Below the pieces are notes generated by a model, which worked only from the letters and a program-made list of their open reading frames with translations, ran no database searches and was not told where the DNA came from. 28,238 nt of DNA from Spyradocola merdavium (GTDB lineage: Bacteria; Bacillota; Clostridia; Christensenellales; UBA1750): positions 1-28,238 of the forward strand of contig DVIM01000097.1 of the NCBI GenBank assembly GCA_018711265.1. The letters are read 5' to 3'. Both the position numbers and the translations under genes were made by a program. Each line of letters begins with the position of its first letter. Positions within the stretch are counted from its first letter, which is position 1. Positions 1 to 6,748 of the stretch are shown in pieces.

Positions 1-47
1 GCGCGCCGCTTGCCTGGTTTTGAAGCGCGCCGACTTTGCCGGCGCAC

Positions 48-90
48 AAAACGGGAGCCGCTTCCCCCTCTGCGGGGAAGCGGCTCCCGT
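48..90 (-). terminator. Rho-independent terminator after the metallophosphoesterase gene
   Basis: A perfect 17-bp stem (51-67 with 74-90) encloses a 6-base loop. On the minus strand it is followed by a short T run (TTTT, 51-48). It begins a few bases after the TGA at 95-97, which supports that stop as the true end of the gene. Confidence 0.8.
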
Positions 91-94
91 CGTC

Positions 95-846
95 TCATTC
101 GTCCAGGAAGTCCAGGCGGCCAGCGCGTTGAGCTGGCCGTCCTCGCGCAGCACGTTGCCGCCGTCGATGCTGAGGACGCGCGCCTCCCGGCTGACAAGGG
201 GCGCGTTGCAGGGGAAGTCCTCCCGGTAGAGGGCGACCGGCCAGTGGCCGACCACCACCCACTTGGGGAAGGCGAGCCCCTGGTCCAGGAAGGCGTCCCG
301 CTTGACGCAGGACCGGACGGGACACGCGGGCAGGGCGGTCTCGTCCGCCGTGGGCAGACCCGCGTGCACGAAGAGGTGATGCGGCGCGGAGAGCACCGTG
401 GGCAGGCCGCGCAGGAAGGCCAGCTCCTCGCGGTAGCGCTCGCTGAGCAGGCGGAGGAACGGGCGGACGTCCTCCGCCTCGCCGGGCGCAAGGCCCTGCT
501 CCTCCAGCATCTCCTGCAGGAGGCCGGGAGATTGGTGCTTCTGCCGCAGGGCGAGGAGGGAGCGGAAGGCGTCCTCCTCCTCCAGCGCCTGCAGCACCCC
601 CAGGTCGCAGTTGCCGATCACCCCGGTCACGGGCACGCGGCGGCGCAGGTCCAGCAGGTAGCGCAGCGTCGCGAGGCTCTGCGGCCCCTTTTCCACGATG
701 TCGCCCACGAGCAGCAGGAGGTCCTCCCCGCAGAGGGAGACGGTTTCCAGCAGCCCCTTGAGCAGGGGCAGGTTGCCGTGCACGTCGGAGACAGCGACGA
801 CGCGCCGGCCCGGCACGGCCTCCAGGCGCTGAACGGCGGCATTCAC
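95..846 (-). CDS. Calcineurin-like metallophosphoesterase, likely frameshifted near its C terminus
   Basis: This is a metal-dependent phosphoesterase of the calcineurin/PrpE-ApaH-like group, about 250 aa, probably acting on a phosphoprotein or dinucleotide in the cytoplasm. The family motifs occur in order: SDVHGN near residue 20, GDIVEKGP near 48, GNCD near 78, the HAG motif near 160 and GHW near 199. The start is GTG at 846, placed 9 bases after AGGAGG at the end of the upstream yhaM-like gene, so the two are probably co-translated. In the main frame the coding sequence has no stop before the window edge and runs through the terminator at 51-90. Adding one C near 112-116 would join it to a frame ending in LDFLDE and TGA at 95-97, just before the terminator. 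I therefore place the end at 95. The lost base may be a sequencing error or a real mutation. The substrate is unknown. Confidence 0.8.
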
Positions 847-850
847 GGGC

Positions 851-1807
851 TCATTCCTCCTCCGGCAGGTTCGGATGGTAGAGCTTGCGGCCCTCCAGCG
901 CGCGCACGCGGTCGGAGAACGCGCCCTTGGGCGTGATGAGCAGGGCCTCGTGCATGGCGAACATGCGCGCATCCATCATGTCCAGCAGGTGGAGCATCTG
1001 CGCCTCCGGGAAGAGGGGCGGCTTGGGCGAGCCATACTCCGGGATCTCGTGGTGGGAGAGGATCATGTGCTCCACGAGCAGGAGCACCTCCTGGGAGAGG
1101 CCGAGCTGCGCGCCGACCTCGCGCACGTGCGCCACGCCCTGCACGATGTGCCCCAGGAGGTTGCCCTCCTTGGTGTACTCGGAGGCGATGCCCAGCTCCC
1201 CGGCGCTCAGCTCGTCGATCTTGCACAGGTCGTGCGCGATGACCCCGCAGAGCAGCAGGCTGCGGTTGAGGTAGGGGTAGATGGGCAGCAGCGCCTGGGC
1301 CGCGCGCAGCATGGTGGTCGTGTGGTGCAGCAGGCCGGACCGCTCGGCGTGGTGGAAGCTCACCGCGGCCGGCCAGTAGAGGAGCTGCTCCTTCTTTTCC
1401 ACGAGCAGGGCCACGGCCAGGCGGGAAAGCTCCGGATTTCCCAGGGAGCGGGCGCAGGCGACCAATTCGTCGTACATCTCCTGCGGGGCGCGCGGCGCGG
1501 TGGGCACCAGGTCGCTCCACTCGATCTCCTCCTCGCGCGCGGCGCGGATGCGGTCCACGCGCATCTGCAGCTTTCCGTTGAACTCCGTGATGAGCGCCTT
1601 GACGCGCACGGGCGCGTTCACCGCCGGAACCGCGGCGTTCTCCTGCCAGTTCCAGCACTTGGCGTTCATCTCGCCCGTGGCGTCCATGACCGTCATGTCC
1701 AGGTACAGCCCGCCGTTGGAGGACTTGCGCACGTCCACGGTCTTGACCAGGAGCACGCCGTCGATCGCATCGTCCTTGCGGCGATACGCCAGGTTGATTT
1801 TCTGCAT
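851..1807 (-). CDS. yhaM: YhaM-like 3'-5' exoribonuclease (OB fold plus HD domain)
   Basis: YhaM-family enzymes degrade RNA and single-stranded DNA from the 3' end in the cytoplasm. The 318-aa length fits the family (B. subtilis YhaM is about 314 aa). Residues 15-95 form the nucleic-acid-binding OB-fold region. Residues 150-280 form an HD phosphohydrolase domain with His161/His162, the His192-Asp193 pair in AHDLCKI, His252/His253 and Asp276/Asp279 as likely metal ligands. The ATG at 1807 was chosen because AGGAAAGGA lies 8 bases upstream; longer in-frame starts would overlap the preceding gene. It follows the XRE regulator gene by 16 bases, and its Shine-Dalgarno overlaps that gene's stop codon. 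The metallophosphoesterase gene follows 4 bases after its stop. All three are probably one transcript from the promoter at 2239-2267. Confidence 0.88.
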   Translation of the reverse strand: MQKINLAYRRKDDAIDGVLLVKTVDVRKSSNGGLYLDMTVMDATGEMNAKCWNWQENAAVPAVNAPVRVKALITEFNGKLQMRVDRIRAAREEEIEWSDLVPTAPRAPQEMYDELVACARSLGNPELSRLAVALLVEKKEQLLYWPAAVSFHHAERSGLLHHTTTMLRAAQALLPIYPYLNRSLLLCGVIAHDLCKIDELSAGELGIASEYTKEGNLLGHIVQGVAHVREVGAQLGLSQEVLLLVEHMILSHHEIPEYGSPKPPLFPEAQMLHLLDMMDARMFAMHEALLITPKGAFSDRVRALEGRKLYHPNLPEEE

Positions 1808-1823
1808 GGTTTTTTGTCCTTTC

Positions 1824-2213
1824 CTATTTCTCAACCGGACTGGAATCGCCCGGGTCATTTTTCAGCGCCTCCACGAGCGCTTCCAGCGCCTTCCATCCCG
1901 CGTCGTCCATCCGCAGCAGCGCGGTGAAAAAGCGCTTTTTGAAGTCGGAAGGTTCTGCAAGAAGGATCTTCTCCAGCGCTTCGGAGAGCTCTTCGTCCGG
2001 CGAGCACGGAACGAACATCTCGCCCTCGCCCGTGCGGAGCCAGCGCTCGTTGACGCGGAACCGATCGCAAATCTGTTTGATCGCAGCCCCGGACGGCTTG
2101 TTGCGCCCGCTTTCATACGTCGCGATCGAGCTGTTCTGCAAGCCGATCTTTTCCCCGAAAGCCTTTTGCGTCAAACCCAGGGCAAGCCGCAATTCCCGCA
2201 AGCGTTCGTGCAT
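1824..2213 (-). CDS. XRE-family helix-turn-helix transcriptional regulator
   Basis: This 129-aa DNA-binding protein is the first gene of the operon with the YhaM-like exonuclease and metallophosphoesterase. The N-terminal HTH_3 domain spans residues 3-60; the helix-turn-helix itself is near residues 14-37 (LTQKAFGEKIG then the ATYESGR recognition segment). VNERWLRTGEGEMF at residues 54-67 is a conserved tail seen in phage-repressor-like XRE regulators. The remaining C-terminal half is acidic and helical, with no recognised ligand domain. The start ATG at 2213 sits 8 bases after AGGAGG. A near-palindrome at 2279-2296, just upstream of its own promoter, is a possible autoregulatory operator. 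Its target genes are not visible from the sequence. Confidence 0.85.
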   Translation of the reverse strand: MHERLRELRLALGLTQKAFGEKIGLQNSSIATYESGRNKPSGAAIKQICDRFRVNERWLRTGEGEMFVPCSPDEELSEALEKILLAEPSDFKKRFFTALLRMDDAGWKALEALVEALKNDPGDSSPVEK

Positions 2214-2238
2214 TCCATCCCCCTCCTGAGTGGATTTC

Positions 2239-2267
2239 ATTATAGCAGGTGGACTTTGGAAAATCAA
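2239..2267 (-). promoter_or_regulatory. Sigma-A promoter of the XRE-yhaM operon
   Basis: On the minus strand a TTGATT -35 box (2267-2262) is followed after exactly 17 bases by a consensus TATAAT -10 box (2244-2239). It lies about 26 bases upstream of the XRE regulator start. Confidence 0.85.
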
Positions 2268-2278
2268 GAACAACCTTC

Positions 2279-2296
2279 GGTTTCTGCGGAGAAACC
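2279..2296. promoter_or_regulatory. Possible operator dyad upstream of the XRE promoter
   Basis: GGTTTCT and AGAAACC form a 7-bp inverted repeat around a GCGG centre. It lies 11 bases upstream of the minus-strand -35 box. XRE repressors often bind such dyads near their own promoters, but nothing else here shows binding. Confidence 0.3.
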
Positions 2297-2377
2297 TTGG
2301 ATCATCCAGATATGGATTTGCATAGTCAAGAGAGGCTGCGTGCAAGCCGCGTCCGCAGGGAAGAATCGGCGGGGAAC

Positions 2378-2407
2378 TTGCGCAATCGATCCAGGCTGTG
2401 CTATACT
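2378..2407 (+). promoter_or_regulatory. Promoter of the phosphoglycerate mutase gene
   Basis: TTGCGC (2378-2383), an 18-base spacer and TATACT (2402-2407) with an extended TGC just upstream. The start codon is about 105 bases downstream, leaving a leader of roughly 100 bases in which I see no clear riboswitch. Confidence 0.7.
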
Positions 2408-2512
2408 TTTTTCCATCGAGAGATTTTTTAGAGGGCCGCCGGATAGGGGCGGCCGAGGATCGTTCAGTTTCCCACAAGAATGTGGCGAAGGACAAAGAGG
2501 AGCGCGAGATTT

Positions 2513-3736
2513 ATGAAGTACATACTCGTCATTGGGGACGGCATGGCGGACTTTCCCGTGGAGGCGCTGGGGGGCCGCACCCCGCTGGAGGCGGCGCAGA
2601 AGCCGACGATCGACGGCCTGGCGCGCCGCGGGATCGTTTCGGAGGTCAAGACCGTGCCCGACGGCGTGCCCGCCGGCAGCGACACGGCCATTCTCTCCAT
2701 CTTCGGCTACGACCCGCGCAAGGTCTACACGGGCCGCTCGCCCCTGGAGGCGGCGGGCTCCGGCGTCAAGATGCAGCCGGGCAACGTCTCCTTCCGCTGC
2801 AACCTGGCCGCGGTGAGCGAAAAGCCCGGCGCGTATGAGGAACAGGACATGCTCTCCCACAGCGGCGGCGCCATCGACGGCCAGGACGCCATGGCCCTCA
2901 TGCACGGCCTGCTCGCGGACCCGTCCTTTGCCGCGCTGCTGGAAAAATACGGCATGACCTTCACCGTCAACCCCTCCTACCGGCACATCGCCGTGCTGCG
3001 CAGCGGCAGCGCGAACCTTTCCACCACGCCGCCGCACGACATCCTCGGCCGCGCCATTCGGGAGTACCTGCCCGTGGGCGAGGGCGCGGACATGCTGCGG
3101 GAGATCATGGCCGCCTCCTATGCGGTGCTCAAGGCGCACCCGATCAACGCGCAGCGCCGCGCCGAGGGAAAGCTGCCGGCCAACTCCCTGTGGTTCTGGG
3201 GCCAGGGCAGCGCGGTGGAGCTGTCGCCCTTTGCGGAAAAGTACGGGCACACGGGCGACGTCATCACCGCGGTGCCGCTGGTTGCGGGCATCGCGGAGCT
3301 GGCGGGGCTCAGGCACACGCCGGTCGAGGGCGCCACGGGCGAGATCGACACCAACTACGCCGGCAAGGTCGCCGCGGCGCTGCGCGCCCTGGAGACGGAC
3401 GACTTTGCCGCCCTGCACGTCGAGGCCCCGGACGAGTGCGGCCACGCGGGCGACGCGAAGGAGAAGGTGCGCGCCATCGAGCTTCTGGACAGCGAGGTCT
3501 TCGTCCCGCTGTGCAAGGGCCTTGCCGCCCTGGGCGACTATCGCCTGCTCTTCCTCTCCGACCACTACACGCCCATTTCCACCCGCACGCACGACGGCAC
3601 GCCCGTGCCCTACCTGCTCTACGACAGCCGCGTGGACACCGGAAACGGCCAGCCCTACAGCGAGGCGGGCGCGGCGGCCTCCGGCGCGCGCATGGAGGAG
3701 GGAACGGACCTGATGCCCCTGCTGTTCGCGCGCTGA
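2513..3736 (+). CDS. apgM: Cofactor-independent phosphoglycerate mutase, archaeal (ApgM) type
   Basis: This enzyme interconverts 3- and 2-phosphoglycerate in glycolysis and gluconeogenesis. It belongs to the alkaline-phosphatase-like superfamily and needs divalent metal but not 2,3-bisphosphoglycerate. The 407-aa length fits the ApgM group (about 400 aa), not the longer bacterial GpmI (about 510 aa). Visible family motifs are GDGMADFP at residues 8-15 (metal site), GSDTAILSIFGYDP at 55-68 with Ser56 the expected phosphorylated serine, a second metal cluster in EAPDECGHAGD, and SDHYTP near the C terminus. The ATG at 2513 follows AGAGGAG by 10 bases; an upstream in-frame start at 2480 lacks this. 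Some relatives have been annotated as proposed homoserine kinases when next to threonine genes, but no such genes are present here. The HAD phosphatase gene follows after 26 bases. Confidence 0.9.
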   Translation: MKYILVIGDGMADFPVEALGGRTPLEAAQKPTIDGLARRGIVSEVKTVPDGVPAGSDTAILSIFGYDPRKVYTGRSPLEAAGSGVKMQPGNVSFRCNLAAVSEKPGAYEEQDMLSHSGGAIDGQDAMALMHGLLADPSFAALLEKYGMTFTVNPSYRHIAVLRSGSANLSTTPPHDILGRAIREYLPVGEGADMLREIMAASYAVLKAHPINAQRRAEGKLPANSLWFWGQGSAVELSPFAEKYGHTGDVITAVPLVAGIAELAGLRHTPVEGATGEIDTNYAGKVAAALRALETDDFAALHVEAPDECGHAGDAKEKVRAIELLDSEVFVPLCKGLAALGDYRLLFLSDHYTPISTRTHDGTPVPYLLYDSRVDTGNGQPYSEAGAAASGARMEEGTDLMPLLFAR

Positions 3737-3762
3737 GCGCGCCCGCGGGAGGAGGACTGCGC

Positions 3763-4593
3763 ATGGATACTCTGTACCTGACGGATCTGGACGGCACGCT
3801 GCTGGGCGCGGACAGCCGGCTCTCGGAACGGAGCGCGCGCGCCCTGCGCCGGTTCTACGACGAGGGGATCGCCGTGACGGTGGCGACCGGCCGGTCCTGG
3901 ACGGCGCTGGACGTGCTGGCGGGCGCGCCTCTGCGCGCGCCGATGGTGCTGCTGGGCGGCGCGCGCGTCTTTGACGCGTCGCGCGGGACCATCCTGCGCG
4001 AGCACGTTTTGCCGCGCGGCTGCCTCTGCGCGGCGCTGGAGATCCTGCGCGGCGCGGGGCTCTGCCCGCTGCTGTACACGCAGGACGCGCGCGACGCGCA
4101 GCGCATCTACTACGAGCGCGGGGCGGACGCGGCGGTCCACGCCTACGTCGCGGGCCTGCGCGCCCGCGGGGACGACCGCCTGCGCGAGGTCCAGCGCCTG
4201 GAGGAGCGGCTGGAGGAAAAGGCCTTCTACCTCACCGCGCGCGGGGAGCGCGCAGCGCTGGAACCCCTCCTGCCCCAAATTCAGCGCCTGGGCGCGCACG
4301 CCTACCTCTTCTACGGCGCGCGCACAGAGGGCTGCTTTGTGGAGATCACGCCCGTGTCCAAGCGCGCGGGCGTGGAGGAGCTGCGCGCGCTCACGGGCGC
4401 GCGGCGCATCGTCGCCTTTGGGGACAACGGGAACGACGAGGGGCTCTTTGCGGGTGCGGACCTGCGCGTCGCCGTGCGCAACGCCACGCCCGGGATCCTC
4501 GCCCTGGCCGACCGCGTCATCGGCGAGAACACACAGGACGCCGTGGTGCGCTGCATCGCCGAAATGGAGGGCCTGGACCCGGAGCGCCTTTGA
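3763..4593 (+). CDS. Cof-type HAD-superfamily sugar-phosphate phosphatase
   Basis: This is a 276-aa cytoplasmic hydrolase of the Cof/HAD-IIB group, which dephosphorylates sugar phosphates or flavin/pyridoxal phosphates. DLDGTLL at residues 8-14 carries the nucleophile Asp8 and the acid/base Asp10. ATGRS at about 43-47 is motif II. GDNGNDEGLF near residue 224 is the metal-binding motif IV. The intervening segment is the expected C2B cap domain. The start ATG at 3763 is preceded by GGGAGGAGGA. It follows apgM by 26 bases with no terminator between and is probably co-transcribed with it. The strong hairpin at 4609-4655 ends the unit. The natural substrate cannot be read from sequence. Confidence 0.88.
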   Translation: MDTLYLTDLDGTLLGADSRLSERSARALRRFYDEGIAVTVATGRSWTALDVLAGAPLRAPMVLLGGARVFDASRGTILREHVLPRGCLCAALEILRGAGLCPLLYTQDARDAQRIYYERGADAAVHAYVAGLRARGDDRLREVQRLEERLEEKAFYLTARGERAALEPLLPQIQRLGAHAYLFYGARTEGCFVEITPVSKRAGVEELRALTGARRIVAFGDNGNDEGLFAGADLRVAVRNATPGILALADRVIGENTQDAVVRCIAEMEGLDPERL

Positions 4594-4608
4594 GGCCGGG
4601 ACCGTGCC

Positions 4609-4655
4609 GGGCGCGCCGCCGGAGAAATTTTTCTTCGGCGGCGCGCCCATTTTTT
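4609..4655 (+). terminator. Strong terminator after the HAD phosphatase gene
   Basis: A perfect 13-bp GC stem (4609-4621 with 4636-4648) whose loop can extend the pairing is followed by TTTTTT at 4650-4655. It separates the apgM operon from the sigma-factor operon. Confidence 0.92.
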
Positions 4656-4657
4656 GC

Positions 4658-4687
4658 GTAACCTTTGCCCGCCCTGCGCGCGTCCAT
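4658..4687 (+). promoter_or_regulatory. ECF-type promoter, probably autoregulated by the sigma factor
   Basis: GTAACCT (4658-4664) is followed after 16 bases by CGTCCAT (4681-4687). ECF sigma factors generally recognise an AAC-containing -35 and a CGTC-like -10 at this spacing. The adjacent sigma gene is therefore probably its own activator, which is inference. No good sigma-A promoter is visible here. Confidence 0.6.
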
Positions 4688-4734
4688 ATAAGCGAGACCG
4701 GTCCGATTTTCAGAGAAAGGGGGTTCGCGGCGAG

Positions 4735-5220
4735 ATGGCGGAACCGATTCTGGACAGGGAGCGCTTCGTCGCCCAGGTGACGGAGTTGCAGGAAACCCTT
4801 TACCGCACGGCGCGCAGCATCCTGCGCAATGAGCAGGATGCGCAGGACGCGGTGCAGGAGGCCGTCACCCAGGCCTTCGCCCGCCTGCACACGCTGCGGG
4901 ACCCCGCAAAGTTCAAGCCTTGGCTGCTCCGCATCCTGGTCAATACCTGCTACGACGCGTGCAGGCGGCGCAGGAGCACGGTGTACCTGGAGGCCGTCGA
5001 GGAGACGCTCGCCGCCCCGCAGAGCGACTGCGAGGAGCGCATGAGCCTGTGGAGCGCGGTGATGCGCCTGCCCGAGGAGCAAAAGGCCGTGGTCACGCTG
5101 TTCTACTACGAGGACCTGCCCATCCGCGCCATCAGCGAGGTCCTGGGCGTCACGCAGGGAACGGTCAAGACGCGGCTCTCCCGGGCCCGGGGGCGCCTGA
5201 GGCAGATGCTCGACCAATAG
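4735..5220 (+). CDS. ECF sigma-70 factor (SigV-like, paired with an RsiV-like anti-sigma)
   Basis: This 161-aa protein directs RNA polymerase to a stress regulon. Region 2 spans about residues 21-80 and includes the DAVQEAVTQAFARLH core-binding helix and KPWLLRILVNTCYD. Region 4 spans about 105-158 with the helix-turn-helix PIRAISEVLGVTQGTVKTRL. There is no region 1 or 3, as expected for an ECF factor. The start at 4735 has AAGGGGG 11 bases upstream. The RsiV-like anti-sigma gene follows after 13 bases. By analogy with B. subtilis SigV-RsiV, where lysozyme triggers release, it may respond to cell-wall stress. That link is family inference; it could instead sense another envelope signal. Confidence 0.9.
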   Translation: MAEPILDRERFVAQVTELQETLYRTARSILRNEQDAQDAVQEAVTQAFARLHTLRDPAKFKPWLLRILVNTCYDACRRRRSTVYLEAVEETLAAPQSDCEERMSLWSAVMRLPEEQKAVVTLFYYEDLPIRAISEVLGVTQGTVKTRLSRARGRLRQMLDQ

Positions 5221-5233
5221 GGAGGAGTAGAAG

Positions 5234-6067
5234 ATGGATCAATGGGATCAGGAACTCAGGGAGCGGGCGCGCAGCGAGCCGTTTCCCTTGCCCAAAGGCT
5301 ATGCCCAGCGGCTGCGGGCCACGCTGGCGAACCTGCCCGAAGGGGGAGAGCGCCGGCGCAGGCCCCGCTTCCGGGCGGCGGCCCTTGCCGCGGCCGCGGC
5401 GCTGGCGGTCTTCCTCGTGCTGCCCAACGTCTCGCCGACCGTGGCCTACGCCATGGAGGACGTGCCGGTCCTGGGCGCAATCGTCCGGGTCATCACCCTG
5501 CGCAATTACGACCAGGAGGACGAAGCGCGCAGCCTGCACGTGCAGATCCCGGAGCTGCAGGGCGCCGGGGAAGCGGGCGAGGCGATCAACGAGGAGGTCA
5601 GCGCCTACGTGGACGCGCTCCTTGCGGCGTTTGAGGCGGGCTGCGAGGCGGGCGGCGTCCGCGCCCTGGACGTGCGGTACGCGGTGGTCACGGATGCGCA
5701 GGATTGGTTCACCCTGCGCGTGGACGCGACGCTTGCCGCGGGCAGCAGCGAGGAAATCTCCCGCTTCTACCACATCGACAAGCGGAGCGGCGCGCGCGTG
5801 CAGCTCTCCGACCTGTTCCCGGAGGGCGCGGACTACGTGGCCGCCCTCTCGGACGAGGTGCGCAGCCAGATGACGGCGCGCGCGGAGGCGGGCGAGGACT
5901 TCTTCCCCGAGGCGTTTGACGCGATCGACGCGAACCAGAACTTCTACTGGGGGGCGGACGGCGCGCTGGTTCTGGTCTTTGACGAGTGCGCCATTGCGTC
6001 CGGCTCCATGGGGATGCCGGAGTTCTCCATTCCCGCCTCCATGGTGGAGGCCCTGCAAAACGGCTGA
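5234..6067 (+). CDS. RsiV-like membrane anti-sigma factor (DUF3298-type extracellular domain)
   Basis: This 277-aa protein is predicted to hold the adjacent ECF sigma factor inactive at the membrane. Residues 1-46 form a charged cytoplasmic sigma-binding segment ending in a positive RRRRPRFR stretch. Residues 48-63 form one alanine/leucine-rich membrane helix. NVSPTVAYAMEDVPVLG follows, as in RsiV-family proteins. The rest is an extracellular domain with the DUF3298 features DKRSGARVQLSDLF and the terminal FDECAIASGSMGMPEF. The AYA just after the helix resembles a signal-peptidase site; B. subtilis RsiV is cut by signal peptidase once it binds lysozyme. The ATG at 5234 has GGAGG 8 bases upstream. 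A terminator at 6085-6129 closes the two-gene operon. The activating ligand is not proven by sequence. Confidence 0.85.
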   Translation: MDQWDQELRERARSEPFPLPKGYAQRLRATLANLPEGGERRRRPRFRAAALAAAAALAVFLVLPNVSPTVAYAMEDVPVLGAIVRVITLRNYDQEDEARSLHVQIPELQGAGEAGEAINEEVSAYVDALLAAFEAGCEAGGVRALDVRYAVVTDAQDWFTLRVDATLAAGSSEEISRFYHIDKRSGARVQLSDLFPEGADYVAALSDEVRSQMTARAEAGEDFFPEAFDAIDANQNFYWGADGALVLVFDECAIASGSMGMPEFSIPASMVEALQNG

Positions 6068-6084
6068 CGCCGGGCAAAGCCCCG

Positions 6085-6129
6085 CGGCGCCGGACGGCCG
6101 ATTTCCCCCGGCCGCCCGGCGCCGTTTTT
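6085..6129 (+). terminator. Terminator after the anti-sigma gene
   Basis: CGGCGCCGG (6085-6093) pairs with CCGGCGCCG (6116-6124). An inner CGGCCG pair extends the stem past a single mismatch, and TTTTT follows at 6125-6129. Confidence 0.9.
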
Positions 6130-6206
6130 GCGCAGGGGCAGGAAAATGCGCGCAAAAGGGAGAATACAACTTTCCAGACAAAAACCGCGGGGAGGAGGAG
6201 GCGCGC

Positions 6207-6748
6207 ATGATCGTGCTCCTGACCGGCGCGTCGCACACCGGAAAGACCAAGCTCGCCCAGCGCCTGCTCGAGCGCAAGGGCTGGCCCTATCTCAGCCTGG
6301 ACCACCTGAAGATGGGCCTGATCCGCAGCGGGCAGACGCCGCTGACGCCCCTGAGCGGGGACGCGGCGCTCACGGCGCTCCTGTGGCCCATCGCGCGGGA
6401 GATCGCGCGCACCTGCGCGGAGAACGGGCAGAACCTCATCCTGGAGGGGTGCTGCATCCCGGCGGACTGGCGGGCGGGGCTCGACGCGGCGACCTGCGCG
6501 CAGGTGCGCGCCGTGTGCCTCGCGCTGTCGGAGGGATTCCTCCGCGCACAGTTTGCGCAGGTCTGCGCCCACGCCAGCGACGTCGAGCGCCGGGCGAAAA
6601 TCTGACGCTGGACTGGCTCCTTGCGCAGAACGCCGCCTTTGCGCCCTACGATGCGGCGCACGGCTGGACGCGCCTTTGCATCGAAGCGGACTACGAGCGG
6701 GAAATGCAGGCTTTTTGGGAGGGAAGCGAGTGGAAGACGACATTTTGA
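6207..6748 (+). CDS. P-loop kinase-like ATP-binding protein, frameshifted
   Basis: This is a small nucleotide-kinase-like P-loop protein. GASHTGKT at residues 7-14 is the Walker A motif. YLSLDHLKMGLIRSG, ALLWPIAREI and NLILEGCCIPADWR are features I recall from a Firmicutes family loosely annotated as 2-phosphoglycerate kinase or AAA protein; the true substrate is unknown. The first frame stops at 6603-6605 after 132 codons. The next frame continues with GENLTLDWLLAQN and a C-terminal helix to the TGA at 6746-6748. One extra G in the GGG run at about 6594-6596 would restore a continuous 180-aa protein. No canonical slippery heptamer is visible. This is either a pseudogene or a homopolymer error. 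The start has GGAGGAGGAGG just upstream. The end overlaps the YhiN-like start by 19 bases. Confidence 0.75.

Larger units (their letters stand above)
2214..2512. other. Divergent promoter region, no gene
   Basis: This 299-bp AT-richer gap separates the minus-strand XRE operon from the plus-strand phosphoglycerate mutase gene. It holds a minus-strand sigma-A promoter (2239-2267), a plus-strand promoter (2378-2407) and a short dyad at 2279-2296. I see no convincing protein-coding or RNA gene in it. Confidence 0.7.

Noticed and set aside
2249..2431. Short plus-strand open frame in the divergent promoter region
   Set aside because: It overlaps the promoters of both flanking genes and lacks a ribosome site and family motif.
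3655..5217. A 520-codon minus-strand open frame opposite the HAD and sigma genes
   Set aside because: It crosses a strong terminator and two recognised genes; no ribosome site or family motif.
6590..6610. Programmed -1 frameshift in the kinase-like gene
   Set aside because: No X-XXY-YYZ heptamer; a lost G explains the shift more simply.
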